DNA of 64,000 bases from Streptomyces lasiicapitis (GCF_014646335.1 NZ_BMNG01000005.1:124001-188000), one strand, 5' to 3'; counted from the stretch's first letter, positions 1-9,786 are shown. The notes: generated by a model not told the origin, from the sequence alone. Translations and numbers: made by a program.

Positions 1-204
1 GTCGCCGCGCGGAGCGACCCGCAGGGCACCGCGATAGGTGATCGTGTGCCCGCCGACCCGCACCCTCAGCCGCCCGGACACGGGTGGCGAGTCCGCGTCG
101 GCGGCGCGCTGCAGCCCCGGCACCGCACCGGCGACCCGCTCGGGGTCGGCCAGTGCCTCGCGGAGCGGCTCTTCCGGAACCGGTACGAACGCCTCATGCT
201 CCAT
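1..204 (-). CDS. SRPBCC-family protein, N-terminal part (cut by window edge)
   Basis: The first 68 codons of a minus-strand gene lie in the window and the rest is beyond base 1. The protein starts MEHEAFVPVPEEPLREALAD and continues with an 'RVAGAVPGLQ' segment and 'GRLRVRVGGHTITYRGALRV'. This pattern is typical of the CoxG/SRPBCC (START-like) ligand-binding fold: a beta strand, a helix containing P-E-x-x-x-x-x-x-P-G, then antiparallel strands. No ribosome binding site precedes the ATG, but TACGCT stands 8 bases before it, so the mRNA may be leaderless. The ligand is unknown. The family call is fairly secure, the specific function is not. Confidence 0.7.
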   Translation of the reverse strand, partial: MEHEAFVPVPEEPLREALADPERVAGAVPGLQRAADADSPPVSGRLRVRVGGHTITYRGALRVAPRGD

Positions 205-284
205 GACAGTCGAGCGTACCGACGCCCGCCGCGTGATGTATGCCACTGAGACCACTTGCCCGCGCTCCACGGCCCGACGACCCG

Positions 285-1874
285 TCAGTCGGCGTACCGC
301 GGATGCACCAGGGTGGACGGCGCGAGGCCCGCGCCGGAGGGGGGACGTACGCGTTCGGCGGCCCGTGAGCCGGAGCGCAGGACCGCCGACACCGCGGCCG
401 CGGTGAGCTGTTCCGGGGCTCGGGCGGCGAGCACGAAACCCCAGTCGCGGGGCTTGGCGGTGCCGTCGGCGGTGCGGTCGGGTCCTGCGGCGAAGACGTC
501 GTGACGGCCCGTCGTGCGGTAGGGCGTGGTGACGAAGCCCGCCGCGCGCAACGTCGCGTCGACCGTCCAGTAGGTGTGGGCGCGGGTGACGACGGGCCCG
601 GCGTGCACGGCGAACCGGCCGTCGTCGGTGAGGACGCGGGCGAGCAGGCCGTAGAACTCCTGCGAGTAGAGCTTGGTGCTCGCGGTGATGCCGGGGTCGG
701 GCAGATCGGCGAGCACGACGTCGTACGGGCGGCGCCGCTCGTGCGGTCCGCGCAGCCAGCGGAAGGCGTCGGCGTGGGTGACGTGGACCCGCCGGTCCCG
801 GTACACGTGTCCGTTGAGTTCGCTGAGCGCCGGATCGGTGCGGGCCAGCTTCACGACGCCCGGGTCGAGTTCGACGACGTCGACGCGGCGCACCCCGGAG
901 TGCCGCAGCACCTCGCGGGCGGCGAGGCCGTCGCCGCCGCCGAGGATGAGCACGCGCGCGTGCGGCCCGCCGCGCATCGCGGGCTGGACGAGCGCCTGGT
1001 GGTAGCGGCGTTCGTCGCGTCCGCTGACGCGCAGCCGGCCGTCGACGAACAGGTGCAGGGACTCCCGGTCGCCGCCGGTCAGGACGACTTCCTGGACGCC
1101 GGTCTGCACGGCGACGCGGATGTCCGAGCCGTACACCGCGCGGCGCGCGGCCCGCTCGAAGTCGTCGACGAGCACGGCGGCGGAGGCGAGGACGGCGAGG
1201 ACCGTGACGTTGGCGAGGATCAGTATCCAGCGGCCGCGCCCGCTCAAGTCCCGCCCGAACAGGCCGAAGACGAGCGCCCCGCCCGCGAGTACGTTGACGG
1301 CCCCGGTGAGCAGCGCCCCGGTGAGCTGCCCGAACCAGGGCAGGAGAAGGAAGGGGAAGGCGAGGCCGCCAACCAGCGCGCCCACGTAGTCGGCGGCGAA
1401 CAGGTCGGCCACCGCGCCGCTCGCGTCCTGCCGCCGGACGCGCTGGATCAGCACCATGAGCAGGGGCACTTCGGCGCCGATGAGCACGCCGATGGCGAAC
1501 GAGAACGCGACGAACAGATAGCGCGAGCTGCTCGCCCACATCTCGCCCCGGTCCCCGGCCCACGCGAACGCCGCGTAGAGCACCAGCGCGCTGCACCCGC
1601 CGACCAGCGCGAGCGCCGCCTCGACGAGCCCGAACCCGGCGGCGGCCCGGCGCCGCAGCCGCTTGGCGAGCAGCGAGCCGATGCCCATCGCGAACACCAT
1701 CACGGACAGCACGACGGAGGCCTGGGTGACGGAGTCACCGATCAAGTACGAGGCGAGGGCGACGAGTTCGAGTTCGTACACGAGACCGCAGGCGGCACAG
1801 ATGAACACGCCCGCGAGGACGAGGAACCGGCCTGTCCGGGGCGTGACGGGCAGTCCCTCGGGCGGCTCGATCAC
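285..1874 (-). CDS. speE: Membrane-bound polyamine aminopropyltransferase (spermidine synthase-like)
   Basis: This 529-residue protein has two parts. Residues 1 to about 240 form several hydrophobic segments typical of the transporter-like N-terminus seen in long actinobacterial SpeE proteins. The C-terminal half is a spermidine-synthase fold with the nucleotide-binding loop [16 protein letters not shown], the acidic VELDPGVV strand that would hold the aminopropyl donor, and [19 protein letters not shown] in place of the DxxDP motif. The predicted reaction is transfer of an aminopropyl group from decarboxylated S-adenosylmethionine to a diamine, on the cytoplasmic side of the membrane. The real substrate of long actinobacterial members is not well established. 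The GTG start has no Shine-Dalgarno, but TAGCGT lies 7 bases upstream, consistent with a leaderless transcript. The DUF2617 gene lies just upstream on the same strand. Confidence 0.8.
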   Translation of the reverse strand: MIEPPEGLPVTPRTGRFLVLAGVFICAACGLVYELELVALASYLIGDSVTQASVVLSVMVFAMGIGSLLAKRLRRRAAAGFGLVEAALALVGGCSALVLYAAFAWAGDRGEMWASSSRYLFVAFSFAIGVLIGAEVPLLMVLIQRVRRQDASGAVADLFAADYVGALVGGLAFPFLLLPWFGQLTGALLTGAVNVLAGGALVFGLFGRDLSGRGRWILILANVTVLAVLASAAVLVDDFERAARRAVYGSDIRVAVQTGVQEVVLTGGDRESLHLFVDGRLRVSGRDERRYHQALVQPAMRGGPHARVLILGGGDGLAAREVLRHSGVRRVDVVELDPGVVKLARTDPALSELNGHVYRDRRVHVTHADAFRWLRGPHERRRPYDVVLADLPDPGITASTKLYSQEFYGLLARVLTDDGRFAVHAGPVVTRAHTYWTVDATLRAAGFVTTPYRTTGRHDVFAAGPDRTADGTAKPRDWGFVLAARAPEQLTAAAVSAVLRSGSRAAERVRPPSGAGLAPSTLVHPRYAD

Positions 1875-1964
1875 GCTGCGAACGCTACGTCACCACACGC
1901 TTACACCAAGTCCCCCACATGGGTGGAGGTCCTCCGGAAACGTGTAAACGGCCTCAGGGGACGG

Positions 1965-2489
1965 TCAGAACGCCGCGGGCAACGGCATCCGCACGCCGAC
2001 CCGGGTCCGCGTCGCCACCAGCTGTCCGTCCTGCGGATACGCGTGCCACGTACGCCACATGACCGCGCCCTCGTGGCGTTGGGCGAGCATCGCGGTGAAG
2101 GCGTGCGGGATGCCGGGGAAGACGCCGGCGAGTCCGTGCGGGTGCTCGGTCACCAGGGCGAGCAACTCCTGGGCGCGGCCCGCGAACTGACCCCGCGACA
2201 GGGTTTCGACGCAGGCCGCGAACTCGTACTCCCACTCGCCGACCCGCTTGGAGACGCCGAGCGGCAGCGGCGTGCTGCTGCCGGGGATGCAGGCGACCGT
2301 CTCGGAACAGGTCCCCTTCTCCTGCTCCAGGAGAACTTGGTGCGACGCCCCGAGGAGTCTCAACTGCACGGTCGCACCGGACAGTTCGAGGTCCAACGTG
2401 GCGAGCGCGGGCAACGGCTCGCGGCCGAGGGCCCAGGCCAGGTCCCCGGCGCGCGTGTCGGTGTAGACAGTCTTCAGGGTCGTGAGCAT
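1965..2489 (-). CDS. DUF2617 family protein
   Basis: The 174-residue protein begins MLTTLKTVYTDTRAGDLAWALG and carries features I associate with the DUF2617 family: an early beta-rich half with 'GASHQVLL', a middle 'WEYEFAA' stretch and a C-terminal 'WRTWHAYP' segment. No catalytic motif or membrane segment is visible. It is the gene immediately before the speE-like gene on the same strand, 90 bases apart, and I recall that these two occur together in Streptomyces, which suggests a shared role. GGAG stands about 7 bases before the ATG. Biochemical function is unknown. Confidence 0.7.
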   Translation of the reverse strand: MLTTLKTVYTDTRAGDLAWALGREPLPALATLDLELSGATVQLRLLGASHQVLLEQEKGTCSETVACIPGSSTPLPLGVSKRVGEWEYEFAACVETLSRGQFAGRAQELLALVTEHPHGLAGVFPGIPHAFTAMLAQRHEGAVMWRTWHAYPQDGQLVATRTRVGVRMPLPAAF

Positions 2490-2932
2490 GGGTCGGCTCC
2501 GCTAACACGCAATGGGGGTGGGGGCCGGCGCACCCGGTCGGACACCAGGCGGTCGGAATGCCGGCTCGTGCCCACGGAGAAGTCCCGATCGCTGAGCTGA
2601 GAACGTCCGAGGGCGGTGTGACGGTTAAGAGGGAATCATGAACTGCGACACTGCCACAGCGTTTTTACCCAACTTCGTAGGGTTTCCATCCCCTAGAGGG
2701 CCGAACAGTTCATCTGTTCACGTTTCTGCGAACTCAGACGATCCAGAAGCGTCCCGGTACGGTCGCCAATAGACCCATATCGCCCCTGTCGCCCCTCAAC
2801 GCCCGCTGTGCGGGGGCCACCAGGCTTCCCGGCGGCCCCGCGCGCACTCGCGTGTACCCGTGTCAACGACGAAGCGCCCGCCGGGAGTTGACTCCCGCCG
2901 GACGCTTCGCCCAGTGGACCAGCTGCCCCGTG
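2490..2932. other. Gene-free stretch with one short inverted repeat
   Basis: No open frame here has convincing codon bias or homology. The stretch is notably less GC-rich between about 2630 and 2740 than the flanking genes, as expected for a promoter region of the leftward DUF2617/speE unit. At 2703-2719 there is a short interrupted palindrome, GAACAG-5-CTGTTC, that could be a regulator site. It does not match the LexA box spacing. The transcription terminator at its right end is listed separately. Confidence 0.4.
2871..2908. terminator. Stem-loop terminator after the Cys/Gly-rich gene
   Basis: The arms GAAGCGCCCGCCGGGAG and CTCCCGCCGGACGCTTC pair at 15 of 17 positions around a TTGA loop. 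It begins 25 bases beyond the stop codon of the minus-strand gene ending at 2933. There is no U tract, which is common in this type of genome. Confidence 0.65.
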
Positions 2933-3205
2933 TCAGCTGCCTCCGCCGCCTCCGCATCCACCCCCGCCGCCACCGCCGCCGCAGGAGGAGGAACCGCCGC
3001 CGCAGGACGAGCCACCACCGCAGGAAGATCCGCCACCGCCGCAATTGACCGCGCCCGAGCTGGAGTTCGAGCTGTTGGAGCTCGCCCACCAGCTGCTGCT
3101 GCCCGACGCGCGGCTCAGCCGCGGACGCCTGGTGCGCCTGCTCACGGCATAGCCGATCACCATCACGATCACGAGCCACAAGCCGAAGAAGAGGATCAGA
3201 ATCAT
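2933..3205 (-). CDS. Small membrane protein with Cys/Gly/Ser-rich tail
   Basis: The gene is called from the ATG at 3205, which has an excellent ribosome binding site (GGAAGGTGGGGACC), giving 90 residues. Residues 1-20 (MILILFFGLWLVIVMVIGYA) form one membrane segment followed by the basic stretch SRRTRRPR. From about residue 32 the chain is almost only Gly, Ser, Trp and Asn with five cysteines spaced by glycine runs. The topology is probably N-out or signal-anchor with a flexible tail. I do not recognise a function. The tail could bind metal, form disulfides or simply be disordered. No modifying enzyme or transporter gene adjoins it, which argues against a ribosomal peptide product. Confidence 0.65.
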   Translation of the reverse strand: MILILFFGLWLVIVMVIGYAVSRRTRRPRLSRASGSSSWWASSNSSNSSSGAVNCGGGGSSCGGGSSCGGGSSSCGGGGGGGGCGGGGGS

Positions 3206-3365
3206 GGTCCCCACCTTCCTTTCCGTTCCCCCGAAGCGGGCCGGTGCCGTTCCCCCGGACCGGTCCCGCCGTGCTGATCTGGTCCGCGTCGTCGCGTGAC
3301 AAGGGAATGCCCCCGGCCACACCCGGCCAAAGCAGAGTTGAGGAAGTCCAGAGGTTCGGCGCAGG

Positions 3366-4589
3366 ATGACGGCCATGACTCCCTCTTCCGGCCCAAGCCG
3401 CCCGCTGCTCAACCGCCGCCTCGCCGAGTTCGGCACGACGATCTTCGCCGAGATGTCCGCGCTCGCGGTGCGCACCGGCGCGATCAACCTGGGCCAGGGC
3501 TTCCCGGACACGGACGGCCCCGAGGAGGTGCGCGAGGCGGCGGTGCGGGCGCTGCGCGACGGCCGCGGCAACCAGTACCCGCCGGGGCCCGGCGTGCCCG
3601 AGCTGCGCACGGCGATCGCCGCGCACCAGCTGCGGAACTACGGCTTGTCGTACGACCCCGACCGCGAGGTCCTGGTCACCGCCGGCGCCACCGAGGCCAT
3701 CGCGGCCTCCCTGCTCGCCCTGGTCGAGCCGGGCGACGAGGTGATCGCGCTCGAGCCGTACTACGACTCGTACGCCGCCTCGATCGCGCTCGCGGGCGGC
3801 ACCCGCGTCCCCGTCACCCTGCGGCCCCGCGAAGGTCGCTTCGTACTCGATCTGGACGAACTGCGCGACGCCGTCACCCCGCGCACCCGGCTGCTGCTCC
3901 TCAACACCCCGCACAACCCGACCGGCACCGTCCTCAGCCGCGAGGAGCTCGCCGAGATCGCGAAGCTGGCCGTCGAGCGCGACCTGCTCGTGGTCACCGA
4001 CGAGGTCTACGAGCACCAGGTCTTCACCGACGAGAACGGGACGACGCCCGCGCACATCCCGCTCGCCACCTTCCCCGGCATGCGCGAGCGCACGGTCACC
4101 ATCGGCTCGGCGGGCAAGACGTTCTCGTTCACCGGCTGGAAGGTCGGCTGGGTGACGTCCACGCCGGAGCTGGTCACGGCGGTGCGCTCGGCGAAGCAGT
4201 ATCTGACGTTCGTGGCTTCGGGCCCCTTCCAGTACGCGATCGCGGAGGCGCTCGCGCTGCCCGAGTCGTACTTCACGTCCGTGCGCGAGGACCTGCGCGC
4301 CAAGCGGGACCTGCTGTCCGCGGGCCTGACCGCGGCGGGCTTCGAGGTCTACCGCCCCCAGGGCACGTACTTCATCACCACCGACATCCGCCCCCTCGGC
4401 GACAGCCGCTCGCACGGCGGCGACGGCTTCGCCTTCTGCCGCGCCCTGCCGGAGCGCGCCGGCGTCGTCGCCATCCCGAACGCCGTCTTCTACGACCACC
4501 GGGAGGAGGGCGCGCCCTTCGTGCGGTTCGCGTTCTGCAAGCGCACGGAGGTCCTCGCGGACGCGGTGGACCGGCTGAAGGCCCTGTAG
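3366..4589 (+). CDS. PLP-dependent class I aminotransferase
   Basis: A full-length 407-residue fold-type I aminotransferase. Visible motifs are NLGQGFPD near residue 42 (substrate loop), NTPHNPTG near residue 180 (cofactor-binding Asn), TDEVYEH near 212 (Asp and Tyr contacting the PLP ring), and SAGKTFSFTGWKVGW near 250, whose Lys forms the internal aldimine. The overall pattern is close to the kynurenine/methionine aminotransferase group (YbdL, KAT) and to the DapC-type N-succinyldiaminopimelate aminotransferases of actinobacteria, so the amino donor cannot be fixed from sequence alone. A second ATG three codons downstream is an alternative start. Confidence 0.85.
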   Translation: MTAMTPSSGPSRPLLNRRLAEFGTTIFAEMSALAVRTGAINLGQGFPDTDGPEEVREAAVRALRDGRGNQYPPGPGVPELRTAIAAHQLRNYGLSYDPDREVLVTAGATEAIAASLLALVEPGDEVIALEPYYDSYAASIALAGGTRVPVTLRPREGRFVLDLDELRDAVTPRTRLLLLNTPHNPTGTVLSREELAEIAKLAVERDLLVVTDEVYEHQVFTDENGTTPAHIPLATFPGMRERTVTIGSAGKTFSFTGWKVGWVTSTPELVTAVRSAKQYLTFVASGPFQYAIAEALALPESYFTSVREDLRAKRDLLSAGLTAAGFEVYRPQGTYFITTDIRPLGDSRSHGGDGFAFCRALPERAGVVAIPNAVFYDHREEGAPFVRFAFCKRTEVLADAVDRLKAL

Positions 4590-4666
4590 CCACTGGGGGT
4601 GGCGGCGCGCACCCACACGGACCCATCCGGCTGGTGTCCGCCGCCACGACGCCCGAGGGTTCGGGT

Positions 4667-5860
4667 GTGACTCACCCGAGCCCCACGGTCCCGGCCCCCC
4701 TCACCGAACCTCCCCGCACCCAGTGCCGCGCCTACACCCCCAAGGGGCCGACAGCCGTGCGCGCCCTCGGCGTCTTCGCCGCCGCGCGGCTCACCGGCCT
4801 GCTCGCCGTGACGGCCGTGGCGCACGCCACCGGGCAGGACACCTTCCGCCTTCTCGGCCGCTCCTGGGACTCCCGCTGGTACACCGGCATCGCCGCCCAC
4901 GGCTACGGCCGCACCCTCCATTTCGAGCCGGGCGTGGTCCAGAGCGACCTGGCGTTCTTCCCGCTGTACCCGGGCCTGATCCGCGCGGTCACCACCCTCA
5001 CTCCGCTGTCCCACGGCGCGGCCGGACTCCTCGTGTCCTGGCTCGCCGCCGGGGCCGCCGCCCTCGGCATCTACGCGCTCGCCGCCCGCCTGTACGACCG
5101 CCGCACCGCCACCGTCCTGGTGCTCCTGTGGGGCCTGATGCCGCACTCCGTCATCCTGTCGATGGCGTACACCGAGCCGGTCCTCACCGCGCTCGCGGCC
5201 TGGTCCCTGTACGCGCTGCTCACCCGCCGCTGGCTGTGGGCGGGCGCGCTCGCGGCGCTCGCGGGCCTGGCCCGGCCGAACGGCTTCGCGGTGGCGGCGG
5301 CGGTGCTCGCCGTGGCGGTGTACGAGATCGCGCGGCGGCGCGGGCGCGGAGTTCCCCACAGGCTGTGGACGGGCGCGCTGCTCGCCCCGCTCGGCTGGGC
5401 CGCGTACGTCCTGTGGGTCGGGCTGCGCCGGGGCGACGCGCTCGGCGGCTACTTCGCGGTGCAGCGCGGCTGGGGCTCGCGCTTCGACTTCGGCGCGGGC
5501 TCGTTCGCCTTCGCCGAGCATCTGCTCCTGCACGGCGACAAGCTGGTGCACTCCATGACGCTGGTGATCGTCGCGGTGGCGGTGCTGCTGTTCGCGCTGC
5601 TCGTGGCCGACCGGGCGCCGCTGCCGCTGCTCGTCTACACCGGGGTGCTGCTGCTGATCACGGTCGGCGGCTCGGGCTTCTTCGAGTCGAAGCCGCGCTT
5701 CCTGCTGCCCGCCTTCCCGCTCCTGATCCCGCTGGCCCTCGCGGTGACGCGGACGGCGAGAGCCCGGCCGAGGAACGCCTACCTGGTGGTGGGCGCCCTG
5801 GCCGGGCTCTCGGTGGCGTACGGGACGTATCTGGTGGCGATCGCCCGTATGCCCTTGTAA
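4667..5860 (+). CDS. PIG-V-like membrane mannosyltransferase
   Basis: The chosen GTG start is preceded by GAGGG and yields 397 residues. The protein has about eight hydrophobic segments from residue 30 onward. Early after the first segment comes SWDSRWYTGIAAHGYG, matching the DSxWYxxIAxxGY signature of the PIG-V/GPI mannosyltransferase 2-like family, with the luminal acidic residue expected for a polyprenyl-phosphate-sugar donor. It is therefore predicted to transfer mannose from a lipid donor on the outer face of the membrane; the acceptor is unknown. The aminotransferase gene ends 77 bases upstream, but they do not look functionally linked. Confidence 0.75.
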   Translation: MTHPSPTVPAPLTEPPRTQCRAYTPKGPTAVRALGVFAAARLTGLLAVTAVAHATGQDTFRLLGRSWDSRWYTGIAAHGYGRTLHFEPGVVQSDLAFFPLYPGLIRAVTTLTPLSHGAAGLLVSWLAAGAAALGIYALAARLYDRRTATVLVLLWGLMPHSVILSMAYTEPVLTALAAWSLYALLTRRWLWAGALAALAGLARPNGFAVAAAVLAVAVYEIARRRGRGVPHRLWTGALLAPLGWAAYVLWVGLRRGDALGGYFAVQRGWGSRFDFGAGSFAFAEHLLLHGDKLVHSMTLVIVAVAVLLFALLVADRAPLPLLVYTGVLLLITVGGSGFFESKPRFLLPAFPLLIPLALAVTRTARARPRNAYLVVGALAGLSVAYGTYLVAIARMPL

Positions 5861-5887
5861 CTCACGCGCTCGCGGTACGCGGGGCCC

Positions 5888-6430
5888 TCAGGCCTCGTCG
5901 TCCCCGGGCTTCCCCTCGCCCTCGGCGGCGTCGACGGCCTCTTCGAGGCCGAGCTGCTCGACGAGCCAGCGGTCGAATTCGATCGCGGCCCGCACCCAGC
6001 TCACCGTCGACGACACGAAGTGCTCAAGCGAGACACCCGTGCCGATCAGCATCTGGGCCTCGCCGATCAGGCGGACCGTGCCGTCGTCGTGGGTGTGGCT
6101 GTAGACCTTGGGCCACAGCGTGCGGCGGTTCCAGTCGTCGATGGACTCGAGGAGCTGGAGCTTCTCCTCGATGCCGTGCGGCCGGTCGTAGAACGTCCGC
6201 ACCGAGAAGACCGCCTGGTCGTCCTCGCCGCGGAACATGAAGTACGTACGGAACTCCTCCCACGGCGCCGCGAGGTCACCCTCGTCGTCGACGACGTACT
6301 TGAGCTCCATCTGATCCAGGAGCTGCTTCACCAGGTCCTGGTCAGGGACGACGGGGCCCGCCGGTCCTGCGCCCTGCTGCGGTTCGGGCTGGCCCCCGAA
6401 ATTCGGAATCGAGGACGGGTCGATGGTCAC
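5888..6430 (-). CDS. YbjN domain protein, second gene of the clpB unit
   Basis: Started at the GTG at 6430 because GAAGGG sits at good distance before it, which gives 180 residues. Residues 45-160 fit the YbjN family: an LLDQMELKYVVDDEGD opening, a strand-rich core containing FRTYFMFRGEDDQAVFSV, and the IDDWNRRTLWPKVY helix. The fold resembles type III secretion chaperones and is thought to bind other proteins. The N-terminus is Pro/Gln-rich and the C-terminus acidic. The gene follows clpB by 99 bases on the same strand, and in S. coelicolor clpB is reported to be co-transcribed with its downstream neighbour, so it is probably heat-inducible. Confidence 0.75.
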   Translation of the reverse strand: MTIDPSSIPNFGGQPEPQQGAGPAGPVVPDQDLVKQLLDQMELKYVVDDEGDLAAPWEEFRTYFMFRGEDDQAVFSVRTFYDRPHGIEEKLQLLESIDDWNRRTLWPKVYSHTHDDGTVRLIGEAQMLIGTGVSLEHFVSSTVSWVRAAIEFDRWLVEQLGLEEAVDAAEGEGKPGDDEA

Positions 6431-6529
6431 CGTTATTTCCCTTCGTACTTCGTACGGATTGAGCCATCCTCTCCCATGCCGGGCGGGGGCCCGCAACCCC
6501 CGCCCCTGGAAGTGACCGGTTACGGCTCT

Positions 6530-9154
6530 TTACAGCGTCTTCCCGGTCCCCGAAGCGGCTTCCGCCCCGGCCGCCGGGCCCACGATCAGGCCGTCCCCGA
6601 AGACGTCCACGCGCACGGTGTCGCCGTCCTTGACCTCGCCCGCCAGGATCTCCTTGGCGAGCCGGTCGCCGATGGAGGTCTGGATGAGGCGGCGCAGCGG
6701 CCGCGCTCCGTACGCGGGGTCGTTGCCCTCGTCGGCCAGCCAGGCCAGGGCCTCGGGCGTGACGTCGAGGGTGAGCCGCCGGTCGGCGAGGCGCTTGGCG
6801 AGCCGCGCGATCTGCAGCTCGGCGATGTGCGCGAGCTCGTCCTTGGACAGCGCGGAGAAGACGACGAGATCGTCGAGCCGGTTCAGGAACTCGGGCTTGA
6901 ACGAGGCCCGCACGACCTCCAGAACCTGCTGCTCCTTCTCTTCCTCACTGGTCAGGGGCTCGACGAGATACTGGCTGCCGAGGTTGGAGGTCAGGATGAG
7001 GATGGCGTTGCGGAAGTCCACGGTCCGCCCCTGCCCGTCCGTGAGCCGCCCGTCGTCGAGGACCTGCAGCAGGACGTCGAAGACCTCGGGGTGCGCCTTC
7101 TCGACCTCGTCGAGCAGCACGACGGAGTACGGCCGCCGGCGCACGGCCTCGGTGAGCTGCCCGCCCTCTTCGTACCCGACATAACCGGGAGGCGCCCCGA
7201 CCAACCGGGCCACACTGTGCTTCTCCCCGTACTCACTCATGTCGATGCGGACCATGGCCCGCTCGTCGTCGAAGAGGAAGTCGGCGAGGGCCTTGGCCAA
7301 CTCGGTCTTGCCGACGCCGGTGGGCCCGAGGAAGAGGAACGATCCGGTGGGCCGGTCGGGGTCGGCGATGCCCGCCCGCGTCCTGCGCACGGCATCCGAC
7401 ACGGCCCGCACGGCCTCGCCCTGCCCGATGAGGCGCTTGCCCAGCTCGCTCTCCATCCGGAGCAGCTTCTGGGTCTCGCCTTCGAGCAGCCGTCCGGCGG
7501 GGATGCCGGTCCAGGCGGCGACGACGTCGGCGATGTCGTCGGGCCCGACCTCGTCCTTGACCATGGTGTCGGCCTTGGCGGCCTCCTCCTCGGCCTCCGA
7601 GGCGACCTCCAGGTCACGCTCGACGCCGGGGATCTCCCCGTACAGAAGCTTGGAAGCGGTGTCGAAGTCGCCGTCCCGCTGCGCCCGTTCGGCCTGTCCG
7701 CGGAGCTCGTCGAGCTTCTCCTTCAGCTCGCCGACGCGGTTGAGGGACTGCTTCTCCTTCTCCCACCGAGCGGTGAGCCCCCGCAACTCCTCTTCCTTGT
7801 CGGCAAGATCACGCCGCAACTTCTCAAGCCGCTGCTTGGAGGCAGGGTCCGTCTCCTTGCTGAGCGCCAACTCCTCCATCTTCAACCGGTCTACGGCGCG
7901 CTGGAGTTCGTCGATCTCGACGGGCGAGGAGTCGATCTCCATCCGCAGCCGCGAGGCCGCCTCGTCCACGAGGTCGATGGCCTTGTCCGGCAGGAACCGC
8001 GAGGTGATGTACCGATCCGAGAGCGTGGCGGCGGCGACGAGCGCGCTGTCGGCGATCTGGACCTTGTGATGGGCCTCGTACCGCCCCTTGAGCCCGCGCA
8101 GGATGGCGATGGAGTCCTCGACGCTCGGCTCGGCCACCAGGACTTGCTGGAAGCGGCGCTCCAGGGCGGGATCCTTCTCGATCCGCTCGCGGTACTCGTC
8201 GAGGGTGGTGGCGCCGACCATCCTCAACTCACCACGGGCGAGCATGGGCTTGAGCATGTTCCCGGCGTCCATGGCGGAGTCCCCACCGGCTCCGGCCCCA
8301 ACAACTGTGTGCAACTCATCAATGAACGTAATGATCTGCCCGTCGCTCTCCTTGATCTCGGAGAGAACGGTCTTGAGCCGCTCCTCGAACTCGCCCCGGT
8401 ACTTGGCCCCCGCGACCATGGCACCAAGATCAAGGGACACCAGCCGCTTGTTCTTCAGCGACTCCGGCACGTCCCCCTTCACGATGCGCTGCGCGAGCCC
8501 TTCGACGACGGCGGTCTTGCCGACGCCTGGCTCACCAATAAGAACCGGGTTGTTCTTGGTACGCCGGGACAGCACCTGCACGACCCGCCGGATCTCCTGG
8601 TCCCGCCCGATGACGGGGTCGAGGCGCCCCGCGCGGGCCGCGGCGGTGAAGTCCGTGCCGAACTTCTCCAGGGCCTTGTACTGACCCTCGGGGTCGGGGG
8701 TGGTCACGCGACGTCCTCCGCGGCTCGTCTCGAAGGCGGCGAGCAGCTTCTTCGCGCTCGCGCCGTTCTGGTTCAGTACGTCACCGGCGGCGGCGCCCTT
8801 CGCGGCGAGGCCGATGAGCAGGTGTTCGGTGGAGAGGTACTCGTCGCCCAGCTCCTTGGCGTGCTGCGCGGCGTCGGCGACGACGGCCAGCAGGTCGCGG
8901 TTGGGCTGCGGCGGGGCGACCGTCGACCCGGTGACGCTGGGCAGCGCGGCGAGCACGCGCTCGGCGCCGGCGCGCACGGCCGCCTGGTCGGCGTCGACGG
9001 CGGCGAGGAGGTCGGTGATGTTCTCGTTGTCCTGCCCCTCAAGCAGTGACAGGAGCAGATGTGCGGGCGTCAGATCCGCATGGCCTCCGGACACGGCCCG
9101 GCTGGTGGCCGCGTTGATCGCGTCCCGGCTCCTGTTGGTCAGCTCGGCGTCCAC
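6530..9154 (-). CDS. clpB: ClpB protein disaggregase
   Basis: An intact 874-residue Hsp100 ATPase. It has the double Clp N-domain repeat (about 1-145), a first AAA+ module with Walker A GEPGVGKT near residue 205 and FIDELHT Walker B, the long coiled-coil middle domain (about 400-525) that separates ClpB from ClpA/ClpC, and a second AAA+ module with GPTGVGKT near 610 and [14 protein letters not shown]. It lacks the IGF/L ClpP-docking loop. It rescues aggregated proteins together with DnaK. The GTG start has a near-perfect AGGAGGAGA site. An HspR operator lies about 80 bases upstream, so expression should rise on heat shock. It probably forms an operon with the YbjN gene. Confidence 0.97.
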   Translation of the reverse strand: MDAELTNRSRDAINAATSRAVSGGHADLTPAHLLLSLLEGQDNENITDLLAAVDADQAAVRAGAERVLAALPSVTGSTVAPPQPNRDLLAVVADAAQHAKELGDEYLSTEHLLIGLAAKGAAAGDVLNQNGASAKKLLAAFETSRGGRRVTTPDPEGQYKALEKFGTDFTAAARAGRLDPVIGRDQEIRRVVQVLSRRTKNNPVLIGEPGVGKTAVVEGLAQRIVKGDVPESLKNKRLVSLDLGAMVAGAKYRGEFEERLKTVLSEIKESDGQIITFIDELHTVVGAGAGGDSAMDAGNMLKPMLARGELRMVGATTLDEYRERIEKDPALERRFQQVLVAEPSVEDSIAILRGLKGRYEAHHKVQIADSALVAAATLSDRYITSRFLPDKAIDLVDEAASRLRMEIDSSPVEIDELQRAVDRLKMEELALSKETDPASKQRLEKLRRDLADKEEELRGLTARWEKEKQSLNRVGELKEKLDELRGQAERAQRDGDFDTASKLLYGEIPGVERDLEVASEAEEEAAKADTMVKDEVGPDDIADVVAAWTGIPAGRLLEGETQKLLRMESELGKRLIGQGEAVRAVSDAVRRTRAGIADPDRPTGSFLFLGPTGVGKTELAKALADFLFDDERAMVRIDMSEYGEKHSVARLVGAPPGYVGYEEGGQLTEAVRRRPYSVVLLDEVEKAHPEVFDVLLQVLDDGRLTDGQGRTVDFRNAILILTSNLGSQYLVEPLTSEEEKEQQVLEVVRASFKPEFLNRLDDLVVFSALSKDELAHIAELQIARLAKRLADRRLTLDVTPEALAWLADEGNDPAYGARPLRRLIQTSIGDRLAKEILAGEVKDGDTVRVDVFGDGLIVGPAAGAEAASGTGKTL

Positions 9155-9231
9155 GTGCGGGTCTCCTCCTGGGTCGGCTGAGGGCTGTTCGCGTACCCAT
9201 ATCCAATACTGACTTAACTAACGTACACAAA

Positions 9232-9252
9232 GTTGAGTCTATTTCGCTCAAG
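9232..9252. promoter_or_regulatory. HAIR element (HspR operator) of clpB
   Basis: GTTGAGT-N7-GCTCAAG matches the HspR inverted repeat CTTGAGT-N7-ACTCAAG at 12 of 14 positions. It sits between the divergent clpB and PPOX genes, 78 bases from the clpB start. Regulation of clpB by HspR is known in Streptomyces; here it is inferred from the site. Confidence 0.8.
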
Positions 9253-9301
9253 GTGGGTGGGGCCAGGCTCCTGGGCGGAGAGTGCGGCTAGGTTCCTGGG
9301 C

Positions 9302-9733
9302 ATGGCCATAGATCCGGGCGACCCGCCCGCCCCGTACCTCAGCTTCTGGCGTGAACGCCACCTGTGCACCCTGACGACCCTGCGCCCCGACGGCACCCCG
9401 CACGTGGTGCCGGTCGGCGTGACGTACGACCCCGAGGCGGGCCTGGCCCGGGTCCTCGCGAACAAGTCCAGCAGGAAGGTGGCGCACGTCCTGGCGGCGT
9501 CCGGGCTTGACGGCGGGGGTGCGCGGGTGGCCGTGTGCCAGGTGGACGGGCGGCGCTGGGCGACGCTGGAGGGGCGGGCCGTGGTGTCGGCGGAGGCCGG
9601 GCGGGTGGCGGAGGGGGAGCGGCGGTACGAGGAGCGGTACGGGCGGGTGCCGCGGGTGAATCCGGACCGGGTGGTGATCGAGATCCGGGTGGACCGGGCG
9701 CTCGGCAAGGCGGGTCCGGGCGCGGGCGCCTGA
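9302..9733 (+). CDS. PPOX-class (F420/FMN) oxidoreductase
   Basis: The 143-residue protein starts at ATG 9302. No Shine-Dalgarno precedes it, but TAGGTT lies 7 bases upstream, which suggests a leaderless mRNA. The split-barrel flavin-fold core is visible: a WRERHLCTLTTLRPDGTPHVVPVG N-terminal hairpin, VLANKSSRKVAHV, CQVDGRRWATLEGRA, and an acidic/arginine-rich helix RRYEERYG. This is the pyridoxamine-5-phosphate-oxidase-like superfamily; the short length and the T-L-R-P-D-G-T-P-H-V segment resemble F420-dependent actinobacterial members. Substrate is unknown. The upstream intergenic region is shared with the HspR-controlled clpB promoter. Confidence 0.8.
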   Translation: MAIDPGDPPAPYLSFWRERHLCTLTTLRPDGTPHVVPVGVTYDPEAGLARVLANKSSRKVAHVLAASGLDGGGARVAVCQVDGRRWATLEGRAVVSAEAGRVAEGERRYEERYGRVPRVNPDRVVIEIRVDRALGKAGPGAGA

Positions 9734-9786
9734 GCCTTGCGGGGTGCGGCCTTCCGGGTGCGGCTTTCGGTGGCCGCGCACACCAC

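Noticed and set aside
501..2600. A 699-codon frame on the plus strand opposite the speE-like and DUF2617 genes
   Set aside because: It is a GC-bias shadow; the translation is low-complexity Arg/Ala/Gly/Glu without motifs, and the minus-strand genes have clear family motifs.
2703..2719. GAACAG-5-CTGTTC as a LexA (SOS) box
   Set aside because: The actinobacterial box needs GAAC-N4-GTTC; the spacing here does not fit.
2933..3205. Cys/Gly-rich tail as a ribosomally made peptide product
   Set aside because: No leader-like region, no modifying enzyme and no transporter; the protein begins with a membrane helix.
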